This document shows, piece after piece, positions 25,713-35,600 of a stretch of DNA of 64,000 nucleotides (position 1 is the stretch's first letter; each line of letters begins with the position of its first letter). The stretch is taken from the NCBI GenBank assembly GCA_030603365.1, contig JAUVXV010000002.1, positions 62,001 to 126,000 of the forward strand, written 5' to 3'. Source of the stretch: Candidatus Heimdallarchaeota archaeon (GTDB lineage Archaea > Asgardarchaeota > Heimdallarchaeia > Heimdallarchaeales > Heimdallarchaeaceae). The translations under genes were made by a program, and so were the position numbers. A model generated the notes under the pieces. The model saw only the letters and a program-made list of their open reading frames with translations. It searched no databases and was not told where the DNA came from.

Positions 25713-26975
25713 CTACTTCTTGGAAGCAGATGATTTTGGTTTAGGAGGAGATTTTAGTTTTTCAAATATTATGTCACCATTTTCTAAGAAGACTTTGACG
25801 ACTTTTTCTCTTCTAAGTAGGGTTTGATTATGATTGAAGAAAATATAAGTATGGCTGCTGAAAAGTGGTTTTCTAATTGAAGCTACTCGGGGTGGCAATA
25901 GTAAAACGAAATCTTCACTGGGGAAAGCATCATTAAAACCCATTAATCTTCTGAAATCACTTAGTTTCAATCGTGATCTTTCTGATAATTCAATGAATCT
26001 ATTAGCTTTCAGTTCATATTCAGACATTTTCTGCTTACTTAGGAAAATTTCATGTTTCTCTTGAATTACAAGAGAGAACCATTTAGCTTTCCTTATTTCT
26101 TGAAGTTTTGCACCATATCTGGTAAACTCTAGGGATAGATGTCGTTTCAGCTGGAGTTGTTTTAGTACGAAAATTGTTTCTTCCAATGAAATTCCCAAAT
26201 CCAAAGCAACAGTAGACAAATTAACCTCTTCTTCAAAATTCAGTGAGTTAACTATTAGTCTTCTCTTAACATTTTTAATAATGATTGGTCTGATGATTGT
26301 ATGGTAAATTAACCATAAAAATTGTATTCCTAAGACACCCATAATTATAGCTAAATAACCAGACAAGGTATGAAATTTACTCCATTCTAATTCTGACGGA
26401 GATCCTGCAATTGCTTTCTTGAAAAGCGAATAGCGGACCTTCTTTTTATTCGTTAACAGATAGATTCTCAGAATAAATTGAGACATTAGTGTATAGATTA
26501 TAATGACCACAAGCAAAATTAATGTACCTAAGAATTCGTAATTATATGATTCTGCTGACCATAAAGGTAAAGGTAAGGTTGCGAATGAAACTATTGTCAG
26601 AAATCGGATGGTGAATATCATTCCTCGACGTTGTGGATCCAGCTTAAATATATAGAAGTATGAGTTGAGTAAAGCTATAGCAGTAGCAGGTAATGCTACT
26701 ATAAAGACCCAGGGATTCAAAGCATATTTTTCAACAAAATTTACATAACTAATATCAAAAAATATATCAGGTCGAACTAAAATTATGGAAAAACTGATTA
26801 CTGATGTAAGAAGCAAAATCAGTTCTGATACAAAGTGGTAAGTTGGAAACTTGCTTGGTATTGGAGGACTTTCCTCACCATTATTCACAGCGTTCTTTAC
26901 TTGAACGACTACTTTCCCATTCTCCATCTCCCTCATTTTTTCACTCGGAAGTGACTCTTCATCCTTCGAGGGCAT
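25713..26975 (-). CDS. Membrane protein with cytoplasmic winged-helix-like domain
   Basis: The 420-residue protein has an acidic N-terminal tail, four or five TM helices (about 50-175), another TM at about 210-230, and a cytoplasmic C-terminal half. That half contains VNLSTVALDLGISLEETIFV, LKQLQLKRHLSL, which has the pattern of a helix-turn-helix or PCI-like winged helix. The end is basic and Pro/Lys/Ser-rich. Membrane-tethered regulators have this layout, but no family match is clear. Divergent from the gene at 27116. Confidence 0.55.
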   Translation of the reverse strand: MPSKDEESLPSEKMREMENGKVVVQVKNAVNNGEESPPIPSKFPTYHFVSELILLLTSVISFSIILVRPDIFFDISYVNFVEKYALNPWVFIVALPATAIALLNSYFYIFKLDPQRRGMIFTIRFLTIVSFATLPLPLWSAESYNYEFLGTLILLVVIIIYTLMSQFILRIYLLTNKKKVRYSLFKKAIAGSPSELEWSKFHTLSGYLAIIMGVLGIQFLWLIYHTIIRPIIIKNVKRRLIVNSLNFEEEVNLSTVALDLGISLEETIFVLKQLQLKRHLSLEFTRYGAKLQEIRKAKWFSLVIQEKHEIFLSKQKMSEYELKANRFIELSERSRLKLSDFRRLMGFNDAFPSEDFVLLLPPRVASIRKPLFSSHTYIFFNHNQTLLRREKVVKVFLENGDIIFEKLKSPPKPKSSASKK

Positions 26976-27115
26976 ATAGAAAAATGAACTTCCATACTAT
27001 TTAAAGACATCCAAATAAAATTCAAGAAGAACCTCTAGAACTGCCGACACTATACTTTTGATTCACTTTTCTCTACTTTAAATATGATTCTCATAATTAT
27101 GTCTATAGAGCAGAC

Positions 27116-28957
27116 ATGGCTAACATTCATATTCGAACATCCATCGTTTTAATGTTAATCAGTATCATTACTCTCGGAAAGGTTAATTATGCTGGTCTAG
27201 GCATGGGTCTGCTCACCCACTCGTATAACTCATCACACAACACACAGGAGGGGGTGCTTTCGCAGACACTAGGTGAAGAGCTTATCTTCAACTACACAGA
27301 CTCTTTTTCTGAAAGCACCTTCCTACTTTCCTGGTCAAGTTTGAATTTATCGATTTATAACGAGTTCACGATTAATTTTATGATTGAAGGAGATACTTCC
27401 TCAAAAGCAGGAATAACTATAACTATTATGATCGATTCCACAGAGATAGATTTCCTTATCGAAAAAATCCATCAGCATCCTTATACCTATTCACTCTCAA
27501 GAGCTTTCTATTTTGAGAACCCAACAATTGATGATTTCAACCTCTCTATAACATTTGCAGGTCAGGCAACTTATGGAAATAGTGGTTCGCTAATTATTTT
27601 AGCTAATAGTTCCATCTCACATCTTAACTCAGTTAACTTAGCTGAATTTGAACAAATTCTAGATGTCTCTCCCAGTAGTTTGCTCTTTGAAGGAAACATG
27701 GTAGGATTAAGAGAGATTTCTGCCTATACAGCACTAAATTTTAGTCTTAATAGCTCATATCTAGTAGACTTAGATATCTCTTTTCAAGCAAGTGATTTTC
27801 AATCTTTTACCAATGAATTAATTCTACTCTCAAATTCTCAAGAATTAGCTAGAAGCTCTTTTGACGAAGATATGCTTAATGAGATCAATTTTCAATTTGA
27901 AGTACAAGAAGGATTTGTTTTTCTTCAACTTCTCTTTCAGATAGAGGTTTCCTCTGATATAATTGGTATCAGTAATATTTCTATAACTGCTCGTGCTTTT
28001 GAAAACGCTTTTAGTCAAGATATTTTTTATCAATTTGAATGGATTGATATTGTAGATGAAACAATAAACCTTGATGTTTTAAAGCCATCATCTGAGCAAA
28101 ATAATCATGTTTTGAATATCTCGCTTTATTGTAGTTTTGAAGGAACTACTATTCTAGATGGGATAGATTATGATCTATACATGGGAATTCAAAAAGTAGT
28201 ATCAGGAATTATTTCTGTGGCACAACAGTCTGCAGATATTCAACTTATCCAAGAATTAACATATACGGATAGTTATCAAGAAGATTTAACAATTGAATTC
28301 TCTGCAGAAAATACAGGGTCTGGCACTATTATACTTTACAATTCTTCGTCAGTTGGCATTCAAAATATCGATCATATTGACAATGAAACCTACACTAAGG
28401 TACTTGAAGAAGAAAGCACTTTTAAAACACCTACATATGGTTCCATTTCTAAGAATTACTATGATGTAATCTTTGTAGAAAATGCTTCTTTATCCTTCAA
28501 AATGGAATTTCTTATGGAATTAACAGCTTCTGAATCAGCATTCCAAAGTATTGCCCTATCAATTTATGTTGATGATGTTGCTATTACAACTAAATCAATA
28601 TCTGAAGAGGGAGATGTTCATATTATTTTTGATGTCCAGCTAAATGAAGAGTTTAACGAAATTAAATTTACTTTAAATATTCTAGGTCGAGGATCAACTA
28701 TTACTTTTAAGAATATGCGATTCACTCTTCTTCAAAATACAGAAGAATCTCCTAATCCACTTTCTCCTGAAGAAGGTATAGATATTCCATTCTTCAAAGT
28801 TCCCAAGAACATCTTTCTTGGAATTTTTGTACTCTTTGATTGTTGGTTAGTTATGGGAATAATACTTCGAATCTATAAAGGTCGCAAATTCAGGAAGAAA
28901 CAACTAACTGAAAACGACGAATTTATTTTAGAAATAGTTCAACTGTCCCAAGATTAG
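27116..28957 (+). CDS. Large secreted beta-rich surface protein, C-terminally anchored
   Basis: The 613-residue product has an N-terminal signal sequence (about 8-28), about 520 residues of beta-rich, Asn/Ser-rich extracellular sequence with several possible repeats of a 110-130-residue jelly-roll-like unit (each with a YxDY or FSxExTGSGTIxL strand pattern), one TM helix (about 565-587) and a charged cytoplasmic tail. No enzyme motif is seen. A TATA-like CTTTAAATATG lies about 35 nt upstream. It precedes the DNA-processing cluster by 56 bases but that cluster has its own promoter. Confidence 0.6.
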   Translation: MANIHIRTSIVLMLISIITLGKVNYAGLGMGLLTHSYNSSHNTQEGVLSQTLGEELIFNYTDSFSESTFLLSWSSLNLSIYNEFTINFMIEGDTSSKAGITITIMIDSTEIDFLIEKIHQHPYTYSLSRAFYFENPTIDDFNLSITFAGQATYGNSGSLIILANSSISHLNSVNLAEFEQILDVSPSSLLFEGNMVGLREISAYTALNFSLNSSYLVDLDISFQASDFQSFTNELILLSNSQELARSSFDEDMLNEINFQFEVQEGFVFLQLLFQIEVSSDIIGISNISITARAFENAFSQDIFYQFEWIDIVDETINLDVLKPSSEQNNHVLNISLYCSFEGTTILDGIDYDLYMGIQKVVSGIISVAQQSADIQLIQELTYTDSYQEDLTIEFSAENTGSGTIILYNSSSVGIQNIDHIDNETYTKVLEEESTFKTPTYGSISKNYYDVIFVENASLSFKMEFLMELTASESAFQSIALSIYVDDVAITTKSISEEGDVHIIFDVQLNEEFNEIKFTLNILGRGSTITFKNMRFTLLQNTEESPNPLSPEEGIDIPFFKVPKNIFLGIFVLFDCWLVMGIILRIYKGRKFRKKQLTENDEFILEIVQLSQD

Positions 28958-28980
28958 AAAACACAAAAACTTTTCCTTAG

Positions 28981-29013
28981 TTTTTATATGATTTTGCTTA
29001 TTATTTTAATGAC
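28981..29013 (+). promoter_or_regulatory. Cluster promoter 1 (TATA to GACATGGC)
   Basis: TTTTTATATG, then ATTTTGCTTATTATTTTAATGAC, then the ATG of the 475-residue gene. Spacing and sequence parallel the promoters at 32149 and 37981, including a TTAT-AT element about 14-17 bases before the start and the GACATGGC start context. A leaderless or near-leaderless mRNA is expected. Confidence 0.45.
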
Positions 29014-30441
29014 ATGGCAGTTCACTCGTTAAGATCTAATGTATCTGATAAGCTAAAGAAATTTGCAAAAAATCGGAAGGAATCCATAAAAGAGAGTCTC
29101 TACACTAAAGGAGAGTTTCCTATACTAATTCAAATACTTAGTGCCCTTCTATTCTGGTTCGTATTATTCTTGATATTAGCTGTTGTCATGTCTCCCACTC
29201 TAAGATGGTTGGGAGTATTTCTTGCAGTTCTTGGAGCTTTTCTTATCATACAATCATTAAATTTCCTAGGAAGAAAATTCGTAAAGAAAAATCTAGATGT
29301 TGAAGAGGAGATAGGAACAGCCGATATTCTTGAAATTGAACAGAACTCCATAGTTCTTGGTGATTTATACAAAAAAGGAGGTTTAGTTCTAGTAAACAGT
29401 AGAAAAGGAAAATTGAAACTTACTCCTATGGTTCTACTTCAAATACATTCTGTATCATCTTCCTCAACATCAGTTTTTGGTTCACTTTCAAGCGTTACCA
29501 TACAGAAGCTTAGCTTAAAATACCATTGTAGTGTGATTGATACTTCAAAGTATGAATTAATCTTACTCAAAGGAGAATCACGAAAGTGCAAAAGAGAATC
29601 TTTGAGTATAATGATTCAGCTGTTAAAAGATAGTTTTTTCCAGGAAGCTTTCGATATTATTTCTGAATTTCAAAGAGAGAAAAGAATTGAAGTGGAAAGC
29701 CCAAAAGAAGAGATTCTTACTCACGTTTTTCCATCTTATGAGAACATAATAAATCTCAATTTAAAAAACCCTTCAGAAGAAGTTTTTGAGCCCTTAAATC
29801 AAGATTCAGACATGAATGAGCTAGAATCTGAAACTAGAGAATTGTATGAAATATTCTCTGAATCAGAACATGAAGAAATTGAGGAAGAACAAGAGGAAGA
29901 ACCAGTTTCAGTTGACGCTAATCCAACATCTTTACAGGTTGAGAGAAAACAAGTGAATCCAAATCAACAGCTGATTGTCAAAGATGTTCTTCTTAGGGAG
30001 CTTAATTTCTCAATTGAAAGCTTTGTAAACGCTGCTAAAGGCTATTACAAAAAAGGTATTGAAACTAATCTTGAGAAGAAGTATGACATAGATGTTGATA
30101 AGTTTCTGAAACTTACTCAACTATTCTGTGATAAAGAAGAAATACCATACTTCTATCCTTCATATTCATACTTACTCAAAATAATAGAATTTCTTGATAT
30201 TGAATTACCGTCATCTACTGACATAGAAAATTTCTCAACAAAATTAGCTGAAGAATATGTCTCAACAACATTTCCTGAAGATTATAAGAATCAATTGATA
30301 CAATTTCTAGACGGCAAAGCTGTTAGGTTTAATTCAAAGAAAAGTGAAGAGGTTGTTAAAGATACTAGCAAAATTACCTCTATACCTCCCCCACCCAGTA
30401 AAGGGGAAATCCAAGCATTGATTCAGGAGGAGACTGAATGA
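29014..30441 (+). CDS. Two-TM membrane protein with large cytoplasmic region
   Basis: The 475-residue protein has a basic N-terminus (residues 10-30) and two close TM helices (about 40-82). A mixed domain follows at about 90-215, then an acidic linker (about 265-310, ending EEEQEEEP) and a helical C-terminal domain (about 320-450). With both TMs forming a hairpin, nearly all of it should be cytoplasmic. It overlaps the next gene by four bases (ATGA). No family is recognised. As first gene of the transcript that includes the RecA-fold ATPase, it may tether that protein to the membrane. Confidence 0.6.
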   Translation: MAVHSLRSNVSDKLKKFAKNRKESIKESLYTKGEFPILIQILSALLFWFVLFLILAVVMSPTLRWLGVFLAVLGAFLIIQSLNFLGRKFVKKNLDVEEEIGTADILEIEQNSIVLGDLYKKGGLVLVNSRKGKLKLTPMVLLQIHSVSSSSTSVFGSLSSVTIQKLSLKYHCSVIDTSKYELILLKGESRKCKRESLSIMIQLLKDSFFQEAFDIISEFQREKRIEVESPKEEILTHVFPSYENIINLNLKNPSEEVFEPLNQDSDMNELESETRELYEIFSESEHEEIEEEQEEEPVSVDANPTSLQVERKQVNPNQQLIVKDVLLRELNFSIESFVNAAKGYYKKGIETNLEKKYDIDVDKFLKLTQLFCDKEEIPYFYPSYSYLLKIIEFLDIELPSSTDIENFSTKLAEEYVSTTFPEDYKNQLIQFLDGKAVRFNSKKSEEVVKDTSKITSIPPPPSKGEIQALIQEETE

Positions 30442-31094
30442 TCGAAGAGATGTTCTTTCTTGATATTATTGAGTTCTATCTCAAATTTTGGTTAATTTCA
30501 TTGGCTTTGAGATGGGTATTATCATTCCTTCCTTGGAAGATTTTTGAGATTCTAAGATTTATTGGTAATCTTATTCGTTATCCAGTTAAGAGATTCTTTT
30601 ACTGGATTTATGGAGTTACAGTTGAAGAAACAGATTTTGAGAAATCAGTTTTTCTCACTGAAGAAGTTTCTGATTTTGATTGTCGTTTGACATCCAATGT
30701 AATTGGTCCTTTGCTTATTCTAACATATATTGGTAGTTTCATCTTATATTGGGCTGATCAGCTGTATGGCACTAGTTATTTATGGTTAAGCATCGTTTTG
30801 TATGTGCTTGGATTCAGTATAATATTGATGTCCGCACCAGATTTTAAAGAATCTGAAGAACTCCTAAGAGTAAATGTTAAATCTATTTTCAAGTGGTTTG
30901 GAAAATTAGTCTTACTTGCAGTTCCTGTATATTTATTACTCCATTTTCTCGTTGGAATTGAAACTCTAGCTCAAGGGATGTTTGTACTAGCTCTATTTGT
31001 CCCAGTTTATTTCCATAGGAAGAAAGAATCAGGAGAGACTTGGAGAAAATCCAAGAAAGCTAAAGTAGTAGAGGCTGATCCTTTTGGAGAATAA
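30438..31094 (+). CDS. Multi-pass membrane protein, operon partner of a RecA-fold ATPase
   Basis: The 218-residue product has about five hydrophobic segments (about 12-30, 38-58, 86-105, 112-128 and 150-185) and a basic Lys-rich C-terminus. The strong ribosome-binding sequence AGGAGGAG lies just before its ATG, which overlaps the previous stop. It in turn overlaps the next gene by 11 bases. Such tight coupling on both sides suggests that all three proteins act together. Family unknown. Confidence 0.6.
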   Translation: MIEEMFFLDIIEFYLKFWLISLALRWVLSFLPWKIFEILRFIGNLIRYPVKRFFYWIYGVTVEETDFEKSVFLTEEVSDFDCRLTSNVIGPLLILTYIGSFILYWADQLYGTSYLWLSIVLYVLGFSIILMSAPDFKESEELLRVNVKSIFKWFGKLVLLAVPVYLLLHFLVGIETLAQGMFVLALFVPVYFHRKKESGETWRKSKKAKVVEADPFGE

Positions 31095-32130
31095 AATTGA
31101 AGTTAATGACATGGTAGACAAGATAATTGAAAATCTTGAGATGTCACTAGGGAAGTTAGGAGAAAATCTTAGGATTGATAAAATAGAGGGAAAAAAGGAA
31201 AAGCTTGAAGAAAAAATAAAAACAGAAGAAAAGGTGAAAATAGAAAAAAATGATAGAGCACCTTTTGCAAGTGTTAGATATCCAACACCAGATAATGTCT
31301 TAGTCGATAAACCTAGTTATAGTCAATCTTCAATTAAAGAGAACGAGTATATTCCTATCCCGATAGTACCTATAACCAATACTTCTCAAGAAACTGCAAA
31401 TAAACCAAAAGAAGTAATGCCTGATGATTCTTTAGAAGTTGAAGAGATTGAAAGTGATCTTGTTACTGTGGGAAGACTCCAGCAAGAGGGGGTATACCTA
31501 GGAGAAATCAGTGAAGATTTCTTCCTTGATATTCCTAAAGAGATTAGATTAATTCATCTTTTTGGACCTCCAGGTTCAGCTAAAACAACAATAGGTTTAC
31601 AAACAGCGATAGAGATAACCCCAAAAAATGCTTATTACTTTATTACTAGTCATGCAACATCTACATTGAAACGTGTAAAACAAATTATAGAAAATAATAG
31701 GTGGAGTGAGTATCAGAGTTTTAAACAATCTTTCTTTCCTATTGAAATTTCTAACTTAGACGTTTTAGAGGTACAGCTAGAAAAAATAGAAGACATGAAT
31801 CCTGAAGAAGTTGGATTGATCATAATTGATCATTTAACTGATTACTCTAGAGGAGAAATTTACAAAGAAGAAAAGAGAAAACAGCTTAGAAACTTGCTTG
31901 AAAGATTGTATATTCTCGCAGACGAGAAAAAATGCAAGATACTCATCATTAATGGTTATTCTTTCAAGGGTTCAGCTCCAGCTGAAGATATCGTTGAATC
32001 ATTTTGTGATATGACTATTCACACTAAAATTGAGGATTATCAAGTTAAGTTGTTTGTTGAGGATGATGAAATTCCTCTTGAAATAGATGATTCGGGTGTG
32101 AAGAATTTACATGTTAACGTTTACTTCTAA
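31084..32130 (+). CDS. RadB/RecA-like P-loop ATPase with a long disordered N-terminus
   Basis: The 348-residue protein has a charged, Lys/Glu-rich and Pro-containing N-terminal 120 residues. A RecA-fold core follows: Walker A HLFGPPGSAKTT (161-168, Ala where the second Gly of GKT usually stands) and Walker B VGLIIIDHLTDYSRGE (about 245). KILIINGYSFKG occupies the place of the TNQV strand of RadA/RadB. It lacks the helix-hairpin-helix domain of RadA, as RadB does. The start is a TTG (31084) with GAGG about eight bases ahead; an ATG nine codons later is the alternative. Likely a recombination mediator or ATPase partner of the following genes. Confidence 0.65.
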   Translation: MENKIEVNDMVDKIIENLEMSLGKLGENLRIDKIEGKKEKLEEKIKTEEKVKIEKNDRAPFASVRYPTPDNVLVDKPSYSQSSIKENEYIPIPIVPITNTSQETANKPKEVMPDDSLEVEEIESDLVTVGRLQQEGVYLGEISEDFFLDIPKEIRLIHLFGPPGSAKTTIGLQTAIEITPKNAYYFITSHATSTLKRVKQIIENNRWSEYQSFKQSFFPIEISNLDVLEVQLEKIEDMNPEEVGLIIIDHLTDYSRGEIYKEEKRKQLRNLLERLYILADEKKCKILIINGYSFKGSAPAEDIVESFCDMTIHTKIEDYQVKLFVEDDEIPLEIDDSGVKNLHVNVYF

Positions 32131-32148
32131 ATCGAGGGTATTCTTTCA

Positions 32149-32187
32149 CTATTTAAATGAAAGTTCCTATAATAAGGTGGACATGGT
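32149..32187 (+). promoter_or_regulatory. Cluster promoter 2 with a two-codon leader ORF
   Basis: CTATTTAAATGAA, then TTCCTATAATAAGGTGGACATGG, lines up with 37981-38017 at most positions. The ATG that occupies the usual start position (32183) opens only ATG-GTA-TGA, whose stop overlaps the true ATG at 32188. Translation of the downstream gene could be coupled to this mini-ORF. Confidence 0.5.
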
Positions 32188-32664
32188 ATGACAATTGAAC
32201 AAGACTTAGTCGAAAACTTAGCAAAAAAATGGGAATCAGAGGACAAAGTTGTGGTTAAAGAATTAACCATTCCCATCATTAATCAGATATATTATGATAA
32301 TTATTTGGAAGGTCGAGAGTATATCAGAATCGATCTTGCTGCATATGACAAGAAAACAGATGAGATTATATTTGTAGAAGCTGAAAATGGCTTATATCTA
32401 CAACATCCTCAAATCTATTTACCATTCTGTAATTCTCTTTACATCCTATGTCCTGAAGAGAAATCATCCTTTAGAGATGAGCAGATAGAATGGAGTATAA
32501 ATCAAGGAATTGGAATAATAGAACAGCTTCAAGAGGGAAAATTAATTGAGTCACTAACTCCTCAATCCAGAAGAATATTTCCAGCTGTTCAAGCTTACGT
32601 AAAATCTAGACTTTTCAAACGATTAGAGAAGGAGAGGAAGAAAAATGTCATCATTACTAACTAA
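32188..32664 (+). CDS. PD-(D/E)XK-fold nuclease-like protein
   Basis: The 158-residue protein has a compact alpha/beta pattern with RIDLAAYDKKTDEIIFVEAE (D49, E64, E66). This fits the D...ExE variant of the PD-(D/E)XK catalytic hairpin, followed by a helix carrying NSLYIL. The usual Lys is absent, so catalysis is uncertain, and it could be a DNA-binding relative. Its last 20 bases overlap the start of the HerA-like gene, so both are made together, as nuclease and HerA are in the archaeal HerA-NurA pair, though this is not NurA. Confidence 0.5.
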   Translation: MTIEQDLVENLAKKWESEDKVVVKELTIPIINQIYYDNYLEGREYIRIDLAAYDKKTDEIIFVEAENGLYLQHPQIYLPFCNSLYILCPEEKSSFRDEQIEWSINQGIGIIEQLQEGKLIESLTPQSRRIFPAVQAYVKSRLFKRLEKERKKNVIITN

Positions 32665-35600
32665 AAGAAAACCAAGTAAATTTGTAGGTTCAAGTAAGGC
32701 AGTTTACACAATAAGAAAAGGAGATGCGATTACACTTTATGCTGCATTTATTGTCAAACCCCACAAGAAGATTGTAGAAGAGGATAAGAAGAAGTGGAGT
32801 AATCGCTATTCAGATCCATCTAAAGAAGAAGAATCCCCTACTATTCTTGATATATTGAATCAAATTAAGAAACTAAAAACTTCAGTTCACAGAATATTTC
32901 TTCCTGGAAATGTAAAACGAAAAAACCCCAAACAAGAACAATCTAAAAAATCAAAGCATCACAATCCTCTACTTGATGAGCTTTTCGATGAAGAGAATAG
33001 AACTATTGATGTAAAACTAACTTTTTATCTACTCAAAGTTTGGAAAACGTTTGAGATCGGTGATACTTTCCTAACTGTTGATGATCTTGTAGAGGAGTTT
33101 GTTTCCCTTCTTAGAAATGATTTGAAACAGAAAGTAGAGAGTATAGGAAAAGTTGGGAGATTATTAGGTTCAACACTTGAGGAGCTAATTCTTTATAGTA
33201 CATTAGAGAAGAACAATTTCCTATCTTCAGGAAAGAAAATGTTCAGTGAACTAACAAAAGATTATTCCACAATTGAAAAAGAAGAAGAGTTTCTGAAAAA
33301 TTTCATTTCAGGACCAGCTGTAGACCAAAGACCTAAAGGAGCGTTTTCATTCCCAACAGGAATAGAATCGGATAACGATTATAGTATTGGTCAAGCTGAA
33401 AACGAGATTGAAATAGGATTACCTTCCCATGCATCTTTTCCAGTTCTGTTGGCCGGAGATAAGAAAACAAGAGAGATAATCACAAATAAATTACTTGATG
33501 GTAAGAAATTCATAGTTTTAGATCCTAGGATGAATCTTGAATTTAAAGACAGAATTGAATCACCTTCTGAAAATCTTGTCTTGGGTGAGAGTTTCAATTT
33601 TAATGTTCTTACTCCTGTTCTGAATGAGTATATTCCCGAAAATTTAGCTTCTCAATATTTAGGTAATTTCACAGATATAGTTAGGTTAGTAAGTGATGTT
33701 AGAGGAGACGGTGCTGTTCTTCTCAGAGATTTGTATGACTTCTATGTAAATGAATATCAGGATGAACAAGAAGATATTCTCTTTCCGAGAAATGATTTAC
33801 AGGTTTCTTTGAATGATTTATACACAATGTTAACTGTTGAACCTGGTGGGTTAGTTATAACAGATTATCAGCTGTCTACCATACGTTCTTTAATTAATGA
33901 AATTCGTGATCCTAGCATAAGTGAAACTACTAAAATCTTTGATAAAAAAGGTTTAGAGGAGCTATTTGCTTCAAGTAAAATTATTGATTTTAGTTCTCAA
34001 GGTTATAAAATTCAAAGATTGTTTATCTATTCATTTCTGTTGCAATTATCCATCTATGATCAGATATCAAAAGATGATGAAGAAATAATAATTTACATTG
34101 ATGATTCAGAGCTGTTTTTCTCAAGAGAGAGAGATACTAACATACTTGTTCACATCTTAAAGAAACTAGAAAACAGCAGATTCAAAATCATTCTTTCTAC
34201 ACCATATCCTTCACATTTATCTCCTGGAATATTTGATATGACCTATAATAGGATAATTGGTAACCTTAAATCAGCTAAATGTGTGAAATTAATTGCTGAT
34301 ACTCATGGTTTTGATAAGAACCAAATTGATTACTTGAGAAGACTTCCAAAGAACAACTTACTGCTTATTCGAGAGGATTTAACAGAGAAACCAATATTAC
34401 TTAATTTCTTTCCACAAGATGTTGAGAGATATGATACTCAGGTCATAGAGACTAGTAGATCTATCTCAAAGAAAGTTTCTATTTCTGCAGAAGAAAAAGA
34501 AAAATTATCTATTAACTACGAAGATTTTGCAAAACTTCACCCTATCATGAGAGTAGTTCTTGAGAAACTTTCTTCAAAAGTTAATCGGGGAATTAACACT
34601 GAATCTCTTCCTAATTTATTCACCCAATGGCCTAAAAATGAAGTAAAAGAAGCAACATCAGCTCTGGAAATGTTTGGATACATCTTCTTTGAATCAGTTG
34701 ATAAAAAAGGCAAAAAGGATGAATTTTGGACCAGGATTACCCCAAGAGGTAAAAAATTCCTTGAGAAAATAAAATATTCAAAATTACTAGAAAAACAGAA
34801 TAAACAGATTGAGATAGAAGAAACTGTTAAAGAAGATTTAGTTGGATTTGTTGAGAAACCAAATGTAGTTGAACTAAAAGAAAAAGATACAGAGGAACCC
34901 TTTATCAAGAAATTACAGATTATAAGAAAGATAATTAGAGAAACAAGAGATTCTGAAGATACACCTCTTGACAAGTTAGATATTCTCAATACATTCTTGG
35001 AACAAATTTCACCTTTACTTGGTGTTGATTATACTGAAGAGAGTATAAAACTTGAAAATTTTCTTATCTCTTTGAAAAAACTACTAGAGGAACAAAGTAC
35101 TGTTGATGATATTCCTAAGAAGATTCTATTACAAATATTCCAGAAAGCTCTATCACAAATAGATGGCATTCAAATCAAAGCTACCTATGGAGAAGAGACC
35201 ATTTCTAGTCAAGATGAAGAATTCATTAGCAAGATAATTGACAAAGAATTGAGTTCAGAAAAATGGCAAGAATTCGAAAGAGATATTTTCCTAACAGAGA
35301 TTCCTGAATTGTCAGAGATTTCTAAGGATAAAAAACAGATTGCAGATTTACTAAGTTCGGAATTTCCAGAGGAAGTTCTTCAAGGGTTAGAACTATCTTT
35401 AAAACTTCCAAAAGGAGAGTTTATTGAAATTACAAAGGATGCTATAGCTTCATTGTTACAGATAAAAACAACATTCTTCCCAAATATGAAATCAGAAGAA
35501 TATCTCGATGAGATCAATACTTTCTTTAAATCAACTGGTTATCCTGAACCTTATGAAGAAGCTCAGCAATTATTATGGGAATATTCTATTGTTGACAAGA

